From Phycisphaerales bacterium UBA7708 (GTDB lineage: Bacteria > Planctomycetota > Phycisphaerae > Sedimentisphaerales > Anaerohalosphaeraceae): a stretch of 5,435 nt of DNA. Positions 5,004 through 5,435 of this stretch are shown in pieces. Below the pieces are notes generated by a model. The model was not told the origin of the DNA, made no database searches, and was given only the letters and a program-made list of their open reading frames with translations. Position numbers and translations under genes: made by a program. The stretch covers positions 7,833 to 13,267 of the forward strand of contig DLFY01000303.1 in the NCBI GenBank assembly GCA_002482415.1, given 5' to 3'. Position 1 is the first letter of the stretch. The number at the start of each line of letters is the position of its first letter.

Positions 5004-5435
5004 ATGAATCGACGTTTGTTTATGCAGAAGGCTTCTGCGGTACTGGGATCGGCCCTGTTTTCGGGAGCTGTATGCTGTGCGGAAAACCAGGGCAATCGCC
5101 CGAATATCCTGATTGTTCTGGCCGATGACGCCACCTGGAATGATTTGCCCTTGTATGGCGGTCCGAATGTCAAAATGCCAAGGCTGGAGCGGTTTGCTTC
5201 TGAAAGCAAAACGTTTAACAAGGCCTTTCTTGCGATGTCCATGTGCCAGCCCTGCCGCACCGAGCTTTATACGGGATTATATCCCATGCGGAGCGGGACC
5301 TGCTGGAATCATTGTGCCAGTCTGCCGGAAACCCGAAGCGTGTGTCATTATCTGGGAGACATGGGCTACCGGGTGGGGCTGGCCGGCAAACTGCATGTAA
5401 CCCCCCGCCAGTGTTTTCCTTTTGATAAGGTGGAA
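5004..5435 (+). CDS. Formylglycine-dependent sulfatase, Tat-exported, N-terminal part (3' end outside window)
   Basis: The first 144 residues of a sulfatase (alkaline-phosphatase-like fold) that hydrolyses sulfate esters, probably on a polysaccharide, outside the cytoplasm. The start is ATG 5004 with AAGGA at 4993-4997, six bases upstream. Residues 2-8 (NRRLFMQ) fit a twin-arginine motif, followed by a hydrophobic stretch and probable cleavage near residues 24-26. NILIVLADD (34-42) supplies the two metal-binding aspartates (41, 42). The active-site signature CQPCRTELYTG (81-91) has Cys81 as the residue converted to formylglycine and Arg85 conserved, but Cys84 where Ser is usual. GYRVGLAGKLHV (121-132) carries the conserved Lys129 and His131. 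Family members are typically about 450-550 residues, so roughly two thirds is missing. The substrate cannot be told. It may open a sulfated-glycan utilisation locus continuing to the right. Confidence 0.92.
   Translation, partial: MNRRLFMQKASAVLGSALFSGAVCCAENQGNRPNILIVLADDATWNDLPLYGGPNVKMPRLERFASESKTFNKAFLAMSMCQPCRTELYTGLYPMRSGTCWNHCASLPETRSVCHYLGDMGYRVGLAGKLHVTPRQCFPFDKVE

Noticed and set aside
5064..5075. A lipobox at the sulfatase signal peptide (GAVCC)
   Set aside because: The residues before either cysteine do not fit the usual L-(A/S/T/V/I)-(G/A/S)-C pattern, while the twin-arginine motif is clear.
4970..5260. A 96-codon minus-strand frame over the sulfatase start
   Set aside because: It is antisense to the signal peptide, metal-binding and active-site motifs of the sulfatase.

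Overview
The window reads as a piece of a bacterial chromosome with about even base composition. It most likely comes from Planctomycetota (Phycisphaerae-like) or a neighbouring PVC lineage. That placement is inference. It rests on a Tat-exported formylglycine sulfatase, a very long stand-alone secretin with TPR-like and low-complexity regions, GTG and TTG starts, and a tRNA gene without an encoded CCA.

Layout from left to right. At 1-214 (+) is the C-terminal end of chorismate synthase (aroC). A bidirectional terminator hairpin at 248-282 separates it from a convergent 1027-residue secretin-family gene at 310-3393 (-), which starts with GTG behind a strong Shine-Dalgarno. A 236-bp divergent intergenic region (3394-3629) carries candidate promoters for both sides. 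Next comes tsaB at 3630-4409 (+), which starts with TTG and encodes a component of the t6A tRNA-modification machinery. A promoter-like pair at 4465-4493 and a structured leader precede tRNA-Lys(UUU) at 4543-4615, closed by a strong terminator at 4624-4660. The stretch 4661-5003 holds a good ribosome-binding site and only small, mutually exclusive or interrupted reading frames, one ending in a faintly ankyrin-like tail. At 5004 a Tat-signal sulfatase begins and runs off the window.

The neighbours do not form one pathway. Chorismate synthase makes the aromatic precursor. The secretin should form an outer-membrane channel, but no partner ATPase, pseudopilin or inner-membrane gene is visible. 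TsaB helps make t6A37 on ANN-decoding tRNAs, and the adjacent tRNA-Lys(UUU) is such a tRNA; this proximity may be chance. The sulfatase probably opens a polysaccharide-degradation locus to the right.

No clearly new system is evident. The points most worth a second look are the unusual secretin architecture, the interrupted small-ORF region between the tRNA terminator and the sulfatase, the CxPCR sulfatase motif, and the back-to-back hairpins in the pre-tRNA leader.
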